The notes below the pieces were generated by a model. The model was not told where the DNA came from, searched no databases, and saw only the letters and a program-made list of their open reading frames with translations. This document shows positions 38,181-48,946 of a stretch of DNA of 64,000 nucleotides, one piece after another. The stretch's first letter is position 1, and the number at the start of each line of letters is the position of its first letter. Location: assembly GCA_020226215.1 (NCBI GenBank), contig CM035234.1, forward strand, positions 71,627,135 to 71,691,134, read 5' to 3'. The translations under genes and the position numbers were made by a program. Source of the stretch: Sindora glabra. Lineage: Eukaryota > Streptophyta > Magnoliopsida > Fabales > Fabaceae.

Positions 38181-39741
38181 ATTACCTTTGAAAGAGAGTG
38201 TTTTGCTTATTATAGTGGTGGAGGGAGAAGGTCTTGCCATATATTTGAAATGTTAGCTAAAAAAAAAGTAAGTATAGGACTTAGGAACATTCTACCTATC
38301 AATCCACATAAATTAATTTAAGCGAGTCCAGTAAGAATGAATAGACATTAATAAACATTTCAAGCTCCCATAACATGTGGTGCTTCAAGCATTAAGTACT
38401 TAGCCATTTATCATTATAACAATCTTTGCATAGCTAATTATCTAAGGAATATTATTTGTCAATTCAAACCAAAAGGGAGGTTTCCAATCACAATAATAGT
38501 AATAACAATAAACACATAGATCAAATAAATTTCCACTTGTGTCTTTTAGTCAACCTTATCCCACATAATCTCTAGTTTTGTCCCTTTAGGTTTAACTTTA
38601 TCTTGTAAGATTTTTAGTGCTTTAATATCTAGCCCCATCTCACATCATTACTACCATGCATGGCATAATATGTAATTTAATTCATTTTTTATACATATGA
38701 GCATAACTCATCTCATATTAATTCATCATATATTCTATAAGTAGACATTACCACACCTTTTTGCATGGCCACATAACTTATCATAATTCATAAATGCATA
38801 AGTAAGTTTGAGCTCAACATATACTATATGTTACAACATGTCGTAATAGTCATATATACATGCTTGAAAGTGGTTAAAATCCTTAACAATATGTTTATAA
38901 ATTAATTTCATAGTTGAATATGCATTAAAGAATCATTTATAGTTAATTAAGCTGTTAAAACATGAAACAAGGTAGGGTTAATCATTTTTCTTCTAAAAGT
39001 GATTAAAGGTGGAATTATCAATAAAAGTGAAAAATTAATTCTAGAGTCAATTCATGGTAAAACTACCAATTCTAGAAAGGGTGAATTGATTCCATAATCA
39101 ATTCATGTATAAGTCATATTTCTAGAAAGGCAAATCCATTCTAGAATTAATTCATCCATCATGATTTCCTTTCTAAGCATAATGAATTGATTCTAGAATC
39201 AGTTCATGTATGAATGTCCTAAATTTTTAATCGAAAAAATACTCTTCACCTAACATGTAATGCACTCTTACCTTATTTAATTAATACATATAACTAACAT
39301 TTCATGCAAACATTCTTCAACATTAAATTTAATTAAATCATCATAAATTATTATAATTTAACAAAACTTAAAAAAAATTAAAATATAGACTAAATAACAA
39401 CTTTCCAGCAAAATAATGGATTTAAGTTAGAATATTCATTTACCTAGTATGGAGGACGAGGAAGCTAAGAGATTGGATTTTACGTTCTTTAACCCTAATC
39501 ATATTTAAATTAAGAGTTCTTGATTAAGGTTCTAAATTTCCCTTTTAAAAATAAATAGCCTTAATCGTTATATGAAGAAAATTACACTTGATCTTGTCAA
39601 ATTAGGTGAGAAGATGAAGAAAAGTTAAAAGGATTTTGACAATGGGAGTCATGGGGTTCAAAAAAATGAAAGAAGAAAAGATAAAAGTAATCATAAAATA
39701 GAGAATAGTGTCTAAAGGTATTTTTGGAAATATTTCCTAGA

Positions 39742-40047
39742 CATTATTATAGAATTGCCATTTAATATTGCCATATCAATGGCAATTGACATGAAAATCA
39801 ATGTATATAATAGTGTGATGACATTTTTATAGATAAATGTAACTTACCACATTACTTCAAATAAAGAGTTGCTATTATAAAGTAAAATTTTCTCCTATAG
39901 AACATACAAAAGCATAAAAAAAAAAACTAACTTCCCATGATGATTGCTTTTAGAAATCATCATGGAAAATGAAGGCGAACTATTAGGTTAAAAAATAGCT
40001 AAACATTAGACGTTGGTTTCTATATGCAACCAACATTGAAAGTTTCC
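39742..40047 (+). repeat. Left subterminal region of CACTA-1
   Basis: Contains inverted words (ccatatcaatggcaattgacatg, gacgttggtttc…gcaaccaacattg) and a compact hairpin, 39935-39945 against 39955-39965 (ccatgatgatt / aatcatcatgg). Such arrays bind the CACTA transposase in characterised members. Confidence 0.65.
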
Positions 40048-41726
40048 TGATATGCATATCCTAATACACCAAAATTAGTTAAAATTGCCTTTTTAAAGAA
40101 ATAATGTAATATAGTAAAACAACTAGGTTGTACCCCTAGTGATCTTTTGATATTATCTTTTTTTAATTGAATTCCTAACAATATTTACATAATTATCTAA
40201 TTTATTATGCTATAAAAACACAAGAAATCAATGTAACAAATGCAAAACAGAATGCAAGTGCACTAAAATAGAATATTGTAATAAGATGGATGCAATATGT
40301 TGTATGCTATATGAAAAATAATGTAAAACACAAAATGCAAGATTGGAGGGTTGCTTGCATGAAATTAAAGTAGAAGTAAGAAGTAAACAAGCACAAAATA
40401 GAAGCAAAACGTCAAATAGATAAAGAGAACTCAATGTAATTAGACAACTGATTTAAGGAATTGAGAGCTCTAAATTGGATTAATCATAGATTAATTAAGA
40501 TTTAACTTTTCTAATTAATTTATTAACCTTAGATAACTTGAAGCCCCTACAATGACTCGTGAATCCTACACTAGATGACCACATAATATTTGATAAACTA
40601 AGATTAGCGAATTAAGTAACTGTTATAATCCTTATGCTAGATCGAAATTAATTTAATGATAAAATTCAGTTAACTTAAGAAATCAATTAAGAAACTTCCA
40701 AATTAACCCTTTAATCCTCTGCCCTTATGTGTGATTATGTGATTTACTAATCACAATTCAACATCAAAATAGAAAAGAAATAAAAAATCACAAGGATGAA
40801 CATCAGTTATGCCAAATAAACATCCAACACATGTAATCTCAAGAATTCAGCACAAGCAAATAGGAAAAGAAGAAAATTAATTAAAGAAAGTTAATATTAC
40901 AATGCATGATCTCATAATCCTTAAAAAAAGAGTATCAAACTCCTTGAATTAACCACAGATTTAAGCTTCCATTGAAAAGTAAAAGAGAGAAGAAGAAGAA
41001 GAAGAAGAAGAAGAAGAAGAAGAAGAAGAAGAAAACTATCTATTATTGAATGTTGTGTAAAAGTTTGAATGTCTAATGAGTTTTTCCTTATTTATTTAAC
41101 CTAATTAGTCCAAAACCCTATTAGAATTGGATTTTATAACTATTAGGATTACAATAACAAGGCCTTCATAATTTTTAGAAGCCTAGACCTAATTTTAATA
41201 AGACAATTAACTCCAACAATTACATCAGTAAATTCCCATAAGCTTGACTTCTAACCAATTTTTTACCATGAAATCAAGTAATTTAGGTAATTCATAAATA
41301 TCAAGCTTGTAAACCTATGTCTTATGAGAATTTGGGCACTAATTTCAAGTTAGATTGACTTTTATGACTCTAGTTATGGCCCAAATATAGAAGTAGGCTC
41401 AGTTAGGACAAAAGCATAACTTCAAGTTCTCAGCCACGTATGACCCCCCAAAACGCTTGAATTGGACTTGGACCAAAACATAAAAGTTGTAGTTCTCTCT
41501 TTAATCTTTCCAAATATATAAAAAATTTCCTTAATTTGACATCTAGAGCCTAAAATATAGCTAAAAAATAGAAATAATATCAAAATTCAATATTTATCAA
41601 ATAAATTTACAATATTAAAAAATTAACCTAAAATTATAAAACAAGGCCTAATCAATAAAATTAAGCAAATATAACACCTAAGAGATATAAAATAAGGGAA
41701 ATAAAATAGTAAATATTTTCTTATCA
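40048..41726. mobile_element. Solo-LTR-like element, family R1, copy 4 (1,679 bp)
   Basis: TGATATGCAT…TTATCA with perfect duplications tttcc (40043-40047 and 41727-41731). It is the best-preserved R1 copy and defines the family ends TG…CA. No coding sequence, primer site or second LTR. Contains a GAA microsatellite. Confidence 0.87.
40988..41034. repeat. (GAA)n microsatellite, about 15 units
   Basis: Uninterrupted aga/gaa repeat in R1-4 at the same relative place as the AAT repeat of R1-2. Confidence 0.95.
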
Positions 41727-42064
41727 TTTCCCCGAAGCATTTTTCTAATTATACATTAAAGATTATATGTTAGTTTAATTATTAGATGACATGGAAAACA
41801 TGCAATGACTTGCTTACATGTTGTCTTAGGCTCCATTTGTTTTAATAAATTATTTTTCATAAAATACAATTATAAAATATTAAAATAGGGGAAAAAGTTT
41901 TATTTGCTTAATGTCAAATGTGAAGAATTTAAGAAAAGTAACTTCCTATTTTTCAAAGAAGAATTTACTTTTCTTCATTAGAAAGGCTCTAAGTATCATT
42001 TTTTCAAAATATAAATACAAATAGCATGTTACTTCTTCTTTAATTTATATATAAATGGCATTTT

Positions 42065-43587
42065 TGTTAGCCAAGATTTTACCCAAGAGGGGGTGAATTG
42101 GGTTTTAAAAACTTTTTTACAGTTATGCCTAATTTGAAGATAATGTGAATAAGGAATAAGTGTTAATGTGAAAGTGAATGCAAGATAATACAACAAATTG
42201 ATGAAGAATGTAAAAAACAAAGCAATATGTCAAGAAAGTAAAGAGATAGGGAAAAGAGATATCAAACACAAGTAATTTATAGTGGTTCCAGCCTTGAAGA
42301 TCCAACACCCCAAGGTGTACATCCACTACTAAGCCTCTTTGACTTGGATTTGAAGTCTTATCCACTATCCCTTCAAGTTTAAGGGTACTTGAAAAAGCCT
42401 CAATACAAACTCTATTTTTCCTTCACTATCTCTTTGAGAATCCTCTCTCAAAGCACTCAACAAATCCTAAGAGATTCACCACTCTTCAAGTCTCTGGGGA
42501 TACCTTACCCCAGTATCAAACAAATGAAAGAAAGTAATACAAGAATGTAGCTCACAAAACTCTAAAAAGTGGATTACACAATGAATCTCAATGAGAGGAG
42601 TTTTCAATCAAGTAAGCTCAAGGGATTTTAGGTTATGAAAGGATGAAAGAATGTTTCTTGTGTCTATGTAACAATGTAAGCTCTTTCTCTTAGGAAATAA
42701 TTTGAAAGGAAACCTTTATATAGAAGTTAGAAGAGTCAAAAAGCTGTTACTTAGTAAATATAGCCGTTATGGAATTGTTAGTGCCCTGTGAATCGATTTT
42801 GGAATTAATTTAAGGACCTTACAAAAAATTTGAAAAAGGTTGATGAATCGATTCGGGAATTAATTCATACTTGAAAAACACTTTAGTGAATTCGATTGCT
42901 AAATCGATTCACTTTAACTCCTTTTTGGCTCTAGATGAGCTAAATCGATTCGGGAATCGATTTAGCTTTTTTCAAAACAAGATTGAGAAAAAGCAGGACA
43001 TAAAGAATGGGTTGAGCAGTCAATTCATTGGAAAGAGAGATCAAACTTTTGAAAATATGAATCGATTCGAAAATCAATTGATTTTCCTTTGAAAAATATT
43101 CTGGACCTTGAGAATTGATTGTTGAATTAATTCGAGCAAACTAGTTTGCTCTTTGGATGCTTGGAATCGATTCAGGAATAGATTCAAGTAAACTAGTTTG
43201 CTCTCTGGATGCCTGGAATCGATTGGTGAATCGATTCGGACAAACCAGTTTACTCTCTAGATGCCTAGAATCGATTATGGAATCAATTCAACCCCAGAAA
43301 CAACTTTGAAAATGTCCTTTTACTTAAAAAATAACCTATGCTTTTTTTAAAGGATGGACACAAGATTAACATTATAATTTTGAGAAAAACACCTGATCCC
43401 TTAATGATTGAGTCGTCTCTTACAAATAAATTCTAAGGGGATTAACTAAGAACTAACTAATCTAAGCATGATCTTCTTTTTTTATCTTCAAAACTTGTAG
43501 CAAGTTCCTTAACAAGGAGGGCCAAATCCAAAAGTTATCAAAGTGCTTTGTTATCATCAAAACTCTTTAGAGGGGCTAAGGTTAACA
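42065..43587 (-). repeat. SIRE-like 3' LTR (1,523 bp)
   Basis: TGTTAGCC…GTTAACA. On the coding strand it follows the purine tract. About nine paired aatcgatt palindromes lie at 42785-43290, and the last three sit in a 52-bp tandem repeat (43141-43292, unit actagtttgctct.tggatg…). A TATA-like tatataaagg lies on the minus strand at 42713-42723. Confidence 0.93.
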
Positions 43588-43602
43588 GTCTCCCCCTTTT
43601 TG
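43588..43602 (-). other. Polypurine tract of the SIRE-like element
   Basis: On the minus strand aaaaagggggagac directly precedes TGTTAACC of the LTR. A purine run of this form is characteristic of SIRE elements and primes plus-strand synthesis. Confidence 0.9.
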
Positions 43603-43904
43603 ATGATAACAAACCCACTTTGAAATTTGGCTCCCCTTTACTATAATGCTTCCCCTTAAAGTATGCTAATTAACCAAAAGAACATATAAGTGATATAATT
43701 CTCCCCCTTTTGGCATCATTAAAAAAATAATAACAGCAAGGAAAGCTATGAGCAAGAATAAGCAATAGACATCAGCATAAAACATTTCTAGCATATTTGT
43801 ATAGATAAAATTTGCAAAAAAGTGAATTGTTCAGCAATTTAAACAACCTATAGGGAAAGTAAGGGCTAAGAGAACAATGTTATATCTAATCATCATCTAC
43901 CATT

Positions 43905-45132
43905 TAATCAGAGGAGTTCCTTTCTTCTTGCTCTGAAGCAGTAGCTTCAGAATCTGCTGCCCCTTCCTCCTCTGCTCCTTCCTTTCAACTTCTTCTTCAG
44001 AAGGAATGGCTTCTTGTCTTCCTTTGGTTCTCCTTTCTGTAGCAGGAGAGAGAGCTTATTCTTCTTCAGCAGAGCTGTCATCATCCTCAGCAATGTTAAG
44101 TTTGTTTTTTAGCTTTCTGAATTGGAGCTTAATGTAGGATTTTAACTTCTTTCTAGTTTCTTGATGGAGGGCTGTGATGTGATCTTTTAGGGCCCTCATA
44201 TTAAAATCTCCACTAGCTTCTCCTCATTCACCTTCTTCTCTTTCAATTGAATGCCATACTCCCTTAATTTTTTGGAATGACATTTGTTTCAAATGTTTGC
44301 CTTTCAATCTCCTAGAGTCTTTGAATTTATCAACTTTTGCTTCCTAAGATACTTCCATCCCAGAGATTTTGAAAAGCTAAGTGAGGATCATTCCATATAG
44401 AAGAAAATCTCTGTTGGCATGAGAGAACATATGGAGTAGTATATGATGGGGAAAGTTGATTGGGATATTTTATCTAATGGCCCATATGAGAAACAGTTCA
44501 TGATCATCAATTTGGGTGAAGTTGTGCCTTTTGGGAAGAATGATCTTAGCAATGGTATAGTGGAGAATATGATCATTCATGGAAATGCCTATAATCTGCA
44601 CCTTGTTCTTGAGAATCTTTGGATGTGAGTGAGGTCAGAACATTTGAATTACTACTCTTTTTGAGTATGCTTTAATACCTCCAGCACTTGTGAATGGAAG
44701 ATTTGCATTTATGTCAAACACAGCAGTAAATTCTCTAATCCCAATGGAGAACTCTTCTCCTTTTATAGTAGAATAAAATTCCAGTAAAGTTTCCTGCCCA
44801 GACTTCTTTAGATTTGCATAAAATTGATATACCAAACTTGGGTATACATTAGCAACATATCTAGCAAATTTTAGAAGAATCAGGTTCTCCAAAATGTGAT
44901 ATATTTCTAGATTTTCATTTTACAAGAAGTTTGTATCCTAACAGTTTCTAAGTTTTATTTCTTTCATCATACAATGAAGAAAATTTTGAAAAGCATTTAC
45001 CTCAGAGTAGAAGGCCTTTTCTAATATTTGACCAACAGAGGGTAACGGCTGAGATGATGATCTAGATGATTTTCCTTTTCTTTTGCTAGATTCAATGCGA
45101 GGACGTTTGGTTGCCATGTTTTTCTTCCCCAT
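43905..45132 (-). pseudogene. SIRE-like ORF2 (extra ORF after pol; plant transposon-protein-like)
   Basis: A third coding region lies between pol and the 3' LTR, about 400 codons in one frame from the ATG at 45132, with around ten stops. The N-terminus is basic and Ser-rich (KRPRIESSKRKGKSSRSSS). Then come PSLVYQFYANLK…TIKGEEFSIGIREFTAVFDI (44640-44860), then HYTIAKIILPKRHNFTQIDD…IPINFPHHILLHM…LLYGMIL (44380-44600). This pattern I know from plant proteins annotated 'putative plant transposon protein' and from ORFs after pol in SIRE- and Athila-like elements, some called envelope-like. The C-terminal third (43905-44200) is rich in Glu/Lys/Ser and could form a coiled coil. I see no signal peptide or membrane segment, so an envelope role is not supported here. 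Function unknown. Confidence 0.7.
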
Positions 45133-45852
45133 TAGAGTGATGATCAGATGAGTATGAGGGAAAAGATTTTAAAAATTAGGTTACGAAGAGAGGGTTTTAG
45201 GTTTAAAAATAAGAATGGTAATGCAGAAGATTGTGGGAGATTAATGATAGTGGGATGAGTGTAGAAGAGGTTTAGATGATGTTTTTTTAGGTTTGTAAGC
45301 TCAGAGAATCAAAAGGGATTTGTTAAAGGTGAAAGGATGCAAGGTTCTGCAGAGGTGAGGTTGAAACAGGGTAAGAATGGGAAAGTTATCGCGCACGGGT
45401 TTCTAAATAGGCATCCCAATGAATCGATTCGGGAATCAATTCATATATGAATTTTGTCATGTGTGAATCGATTCGGGAGTTGATTCACTATGGTCGAAAT
45501 TCAAATTTAAAAATTCCCTCCACATGTTATCAATTGCTTGCCGAGTTAATTCTAGACCTCCAGAGATCAATTTCATCTCAGGAATCGATTCATTCCCTGA
45601 AAATTTTAACTTCAGAATTGATTCATTTTGAGACTTCTTATCCTTGGAATCAATTCTGGAGTCAATTCATTGACCTCTAAAAAATCATTCTCCCAACTAC
45701 ACTTCTCCAACACTTAATAAAAATTCTATTTCCATTTAGGAAGGATTCAAATGCTTCAAGATGATGATGTTTGTTGAAGAACGATGATAGTACCTGTAAA
45801 AATAAACTTTTGGGATATTTCCGATGCTTAATTCAGCATAATTGATAATGAA
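45133..45852 (-). other. Spacer between SIRE-like pol and ORF2, with palindromes
   Basis: 720 bp with no protein signal. Four or so aatcgattcgggaat…attcat palindrome units lie at 45419-45670, the same motif class as in the LTRs. A distance of about 0.3 kb upstream of the ORF2 ATG makes a role in ORF2 expression possible but unproven. Confidence 0.65.
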
Positions 45853-47340
45853 TTATTTATCAACTAAATTCATCATGCCCAATTCCCTTTTGATAAAATT
45901 GAATCTATCTTCACTAAGGGGTTTTGTAAAAATGTCTACTAATTGAAAATCAGTTTGAACAAATTCTAATGAAATGTTTCCTTTTTTAACATGATCATAA
46001 ATAAAATGATGTCTTATATCTATATGCTTGGACCTTGAATGCAAAATGGGATTTTTAGTAAGATTTATGGCACTAGTATTATCACATTTGATAGGAATGT
46101 TTGCAAAACAAAGACCATAATCAGATGGTTATTGCTTCATCCATAAAAGCTAAGCACAGCAACTTCCTACTACAATATACTCTGCTTCAGCAATGGATAA
46201 AGCCACACTATTTTGCTTCTTGCTATGCCAAGAGACTAGTGAATGGTCAAGAAATTGACATGCTCCACTAGTGTTCTTTCTATCTAATCTACTACCAGCA
46301 AAATTAGCATCTGAATATCCAATCAGGAAATTGGATTTTTCTTTTGGAAACCATAAACCAAAGTGAAGTGTGCCCGCAAGATATCTAAAAATTCTTTTCA
46401 CAGCAGTTAAATGTGAATCTTTTGGATTTGCTTGAAATCTTGCGCACATACATACACTAAACATGATATCAGGTCTGCTAGCAGTTAGATAGAGCAAAGA
46501 TCCTATTCCTATATACATTTTTATCTTAACCTTTTTCCCTCCTTCATCTAGATCCAGCTTAGTAGCTATGCTTATAAGAGTTGCAGCTGGTCTAGCTTCA
46601 CTTAGATTATACTTTCTTAGCAATTCCTTGGTATATTTGGTTTAGCTGATGAATATACCATCCTTTGATTGTTTGATTTGCAGTCTAAGGAAAAAATTTA
46701 TCTTTCCTATCATAGACATTTCGAACTCACTCTGCATCAACTTAGCAAAATCTTTGCACATGGATTCATTAGAAGCATCAAATATGATATCATCAACATA
46801 TATTTGAACAAGAAGAATATCATCACTGATTTATTTTGTAAACAATGTTGTGTCAACATTTCCTCTTGAGAAACTTTTTTTTAAAATAAATTTGTTTAAC
46901 CTTTCATACCAAGCTCTAGGAGTTTGTTTTAGTCCATATAAAGCTTTTCTTAATTTAAACACATGATTAGGAAAGAAATGACTTTCAAAACTTGTGGGTT
47001 GCTCTACATAAACTTTTTCCATAATAAAGCCATTTAAAAATGCATTTTTCACATCCATTTGAAAAGGCTTGAAATCTTTCATGCATGCATAGGCTAATAA
47101 CATCCTAATGGCTTCTAATCTAGCAACAGGTGCATATGTTTCATCATAATCAATGCCTTCTTCTTGATTATAACCTTTTGCTACTAATTTGGCTTTATTT
47201 ATGATAATGATGCCATTTTCATCTAATTTATTTCTAAACACCCATTTGGTGCCAATAATTGAATAATCATTTAGTTTTGGAACAAGTTCCCAAACTTCAT
47301 TTCTTTCAAATTGATTTAGTTCTTCTTGCATAGCCAAAAC
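45853..47340 (-). pseudogene. SIRE-like reverse transcriptase and RNase H
   Basis: Minus strand. RT starts near 47337 (NEVWELVPK…GTKWVFRNKLDENG), then KAKLVAKGYNQEEGIDYDETYAPVARLEAIR, QMDVKNAFLNG (about 47040), ALYGLKQTPRAWYE (about 46920) and IYVDDIIF at about 46790-46805 with intact catalytic Asp pair. RNase H has YSDANFAGS…SGACQFL, SWHSKKQNSVALS.AEAEY (about 46170-46230), KCDNTSAI and SKHIDIRHHFI. The frame closes at 45853 after …ELGMMNLVDK. Stops and one or more shifts occur (near 46830, 46640 and 46140). This is the best-preserved part of the element. Confidence 0.93.
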
Positions 47341-48946
47341 TCAATGTTCATCAATTATTGCCTCCTTTATGTTTTTAGGTTCAATTTAAGATAAAAATTC
47401 TAAGTGATCACAGATATTTTTAAGTGAGCTTCTAGTTACCCTTTGAGTTATATCACTAATAACTTAATCTATAGGATGACTTTTCATCATTCTTATTCTT
47501 TTTCATACCGATAAGTTTGCTCTTGTTATGCATCTTCACCTTGAGCAACTCCTTGAAAATCATCAGCCTTTTCTTCCTCTTTTATTCCTTCATTTGATAG
47601 CTTTTCAATCATCCAAGAGTCCTCTTACTCCTCTTCTTCATTTGATACCTTTTTCACACTAGAGGATTCATCAAATACAACATCTATTGATTCTTCTATT
47701 AGCAAAGTTCTCTTGTTATAAACTTCGTAAGCTTTGCTATTAGAAGAATACCCAATAAAGATAGCTTCATCCGATTTGGCATCAAAATTTTCAAGGTTGT
47801 CCTTTCCATTGCTATAAACAAAATATTTGCAACCAAAAATACATAAGTGAGAAATATTTGGTTTTCTTCCTTTGTAAAGCTCATAGGGGGTTTTCTTTAA
47901 GATAGGTCTAATAAGAGCTCTATTCATAACATAGTAAGCTGTGTTTATTGCTTCAACCTAAAAAGATTTTGGAAGAGAACTGTCATTAAGCATGGTTCTT
48001 GCCATCTCTTCTAGACACCTATTTTTTCTTTCAACAACTCCATTTTATTGGGGTGTTCTAGGAGATGAGAAGTTATGCTTAATTCCATTTTCATTATAAA
48101 ACTCAATAAAAATAAGATTTTCAAATTCTCCACCATGATCACTCTAATGCTTACAATGGACGCTCTTTTTTCATTTTGTAAAGATTTGGAAAGTTTCTTA
48201 AAAGCTTCAAAAGATTTGTTTTTAGAAGGAAGAAATAACATCCATGTAAATCTAGAAAAGTAATTAACAATCACAAGCATATAAAGATTTCCTCCACAAC
48301 TTTTGATTCTTGATGGACCAATTAAATCCATATGAAGAAGTTAAAGTGGTCTAGTGGATGAAACAAGATTTTTTGAATTAAATGAAGATCTTATTTGTTT
48401 CCCTTTTTGGCAAGCATCACAAACCTTATTTTTGACAAATTTCAATTTTGGCAAACCATTAACTAAATTATTTTTAGAAAGTCTACCTATTAAATTCATA
48501 CTTGCATGAGCAAGTCTTTTGTGCCAAATGTAAGAGTCGTCATTTATACTTACTAAGCACTTTGAATCTAGAGAAGGATCATTATCAATATCAATCATGT
48601 AGATATTTCCATATCTCTTACCAATTAGCTTAATTTGCTTATCATCCTTATTTTCAACAATACAACAGGAGGAATCAAATGTCACTTTGTTTCCTTTGTC
48701 ACAAAATTGACTAATGCTAAGTAAATTATGCTTAATTCCTTTAACATATAAGACATCATTAATGCAAGATTCAAGATTCCTACCCACTTTACCTTTTCCC
48801 ATGACGTTTCCCTTTAAGCTGTCTCTAAATGTGACATTGCCTCCTTCTTTGATTGTTAAGAAGAGGAATTTAGATTTATCTCCAGTCATGTGTCTTAAGC
48901 AACCACTATCCAAATACCACATCTCACTTTGAGTTTTTAAGCACAC
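47341..48946 (-). pseudogene. SIRE-like protease (end) and integrase
   Basis: Minus strand. The protease motif YLDSGCLRHMTGD is at about 48890-48925 with Asp-Ser-Gly intact. The GAG-pre-integrase/zinc region has WHKRLAHASM and CDACQKGK (about 48390-48520). The integrase core begins MDLIGPSRIKS (48331), the first catalytic Asp. Frame changes follow around 48160. The C-terminal part 47625-47927 reads KTPYELYKGRKPNISHLCIFGCKYFVY, a well-conserved copia IN segment. The acidic spacer before RT (47400-47640) is typical for the lineage. Interrupted by several stops. Confidence 0.9.

Noticed and set aside
42871..43092. ORF across the palindromes of the SIRE-like 3' LTR
   Set aside because: It is antisense to the element and composed of the repeated aatcgattc units, which happen to lack stops in this frame. 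The other LTR does not keep it.
42785..43290. CRISPR-like array
   Set aside because: The repeats are palindromes in a plant LTR with irregular spacing and similar spacers. Nothing bacterial is present.
44443..44628. + strand ORF opposite SIRE-like ORF2
   Set aside because: It is the antisense shadow of the conserved ORF2 segment on the minus strand, which carries the protein similarity.
45447..45680. ORF on the + strand in the SIRE-like spacer
   Set aside because: Again produced by the palindromic repeats and antisense to pol/ORF2. No homology recognised.
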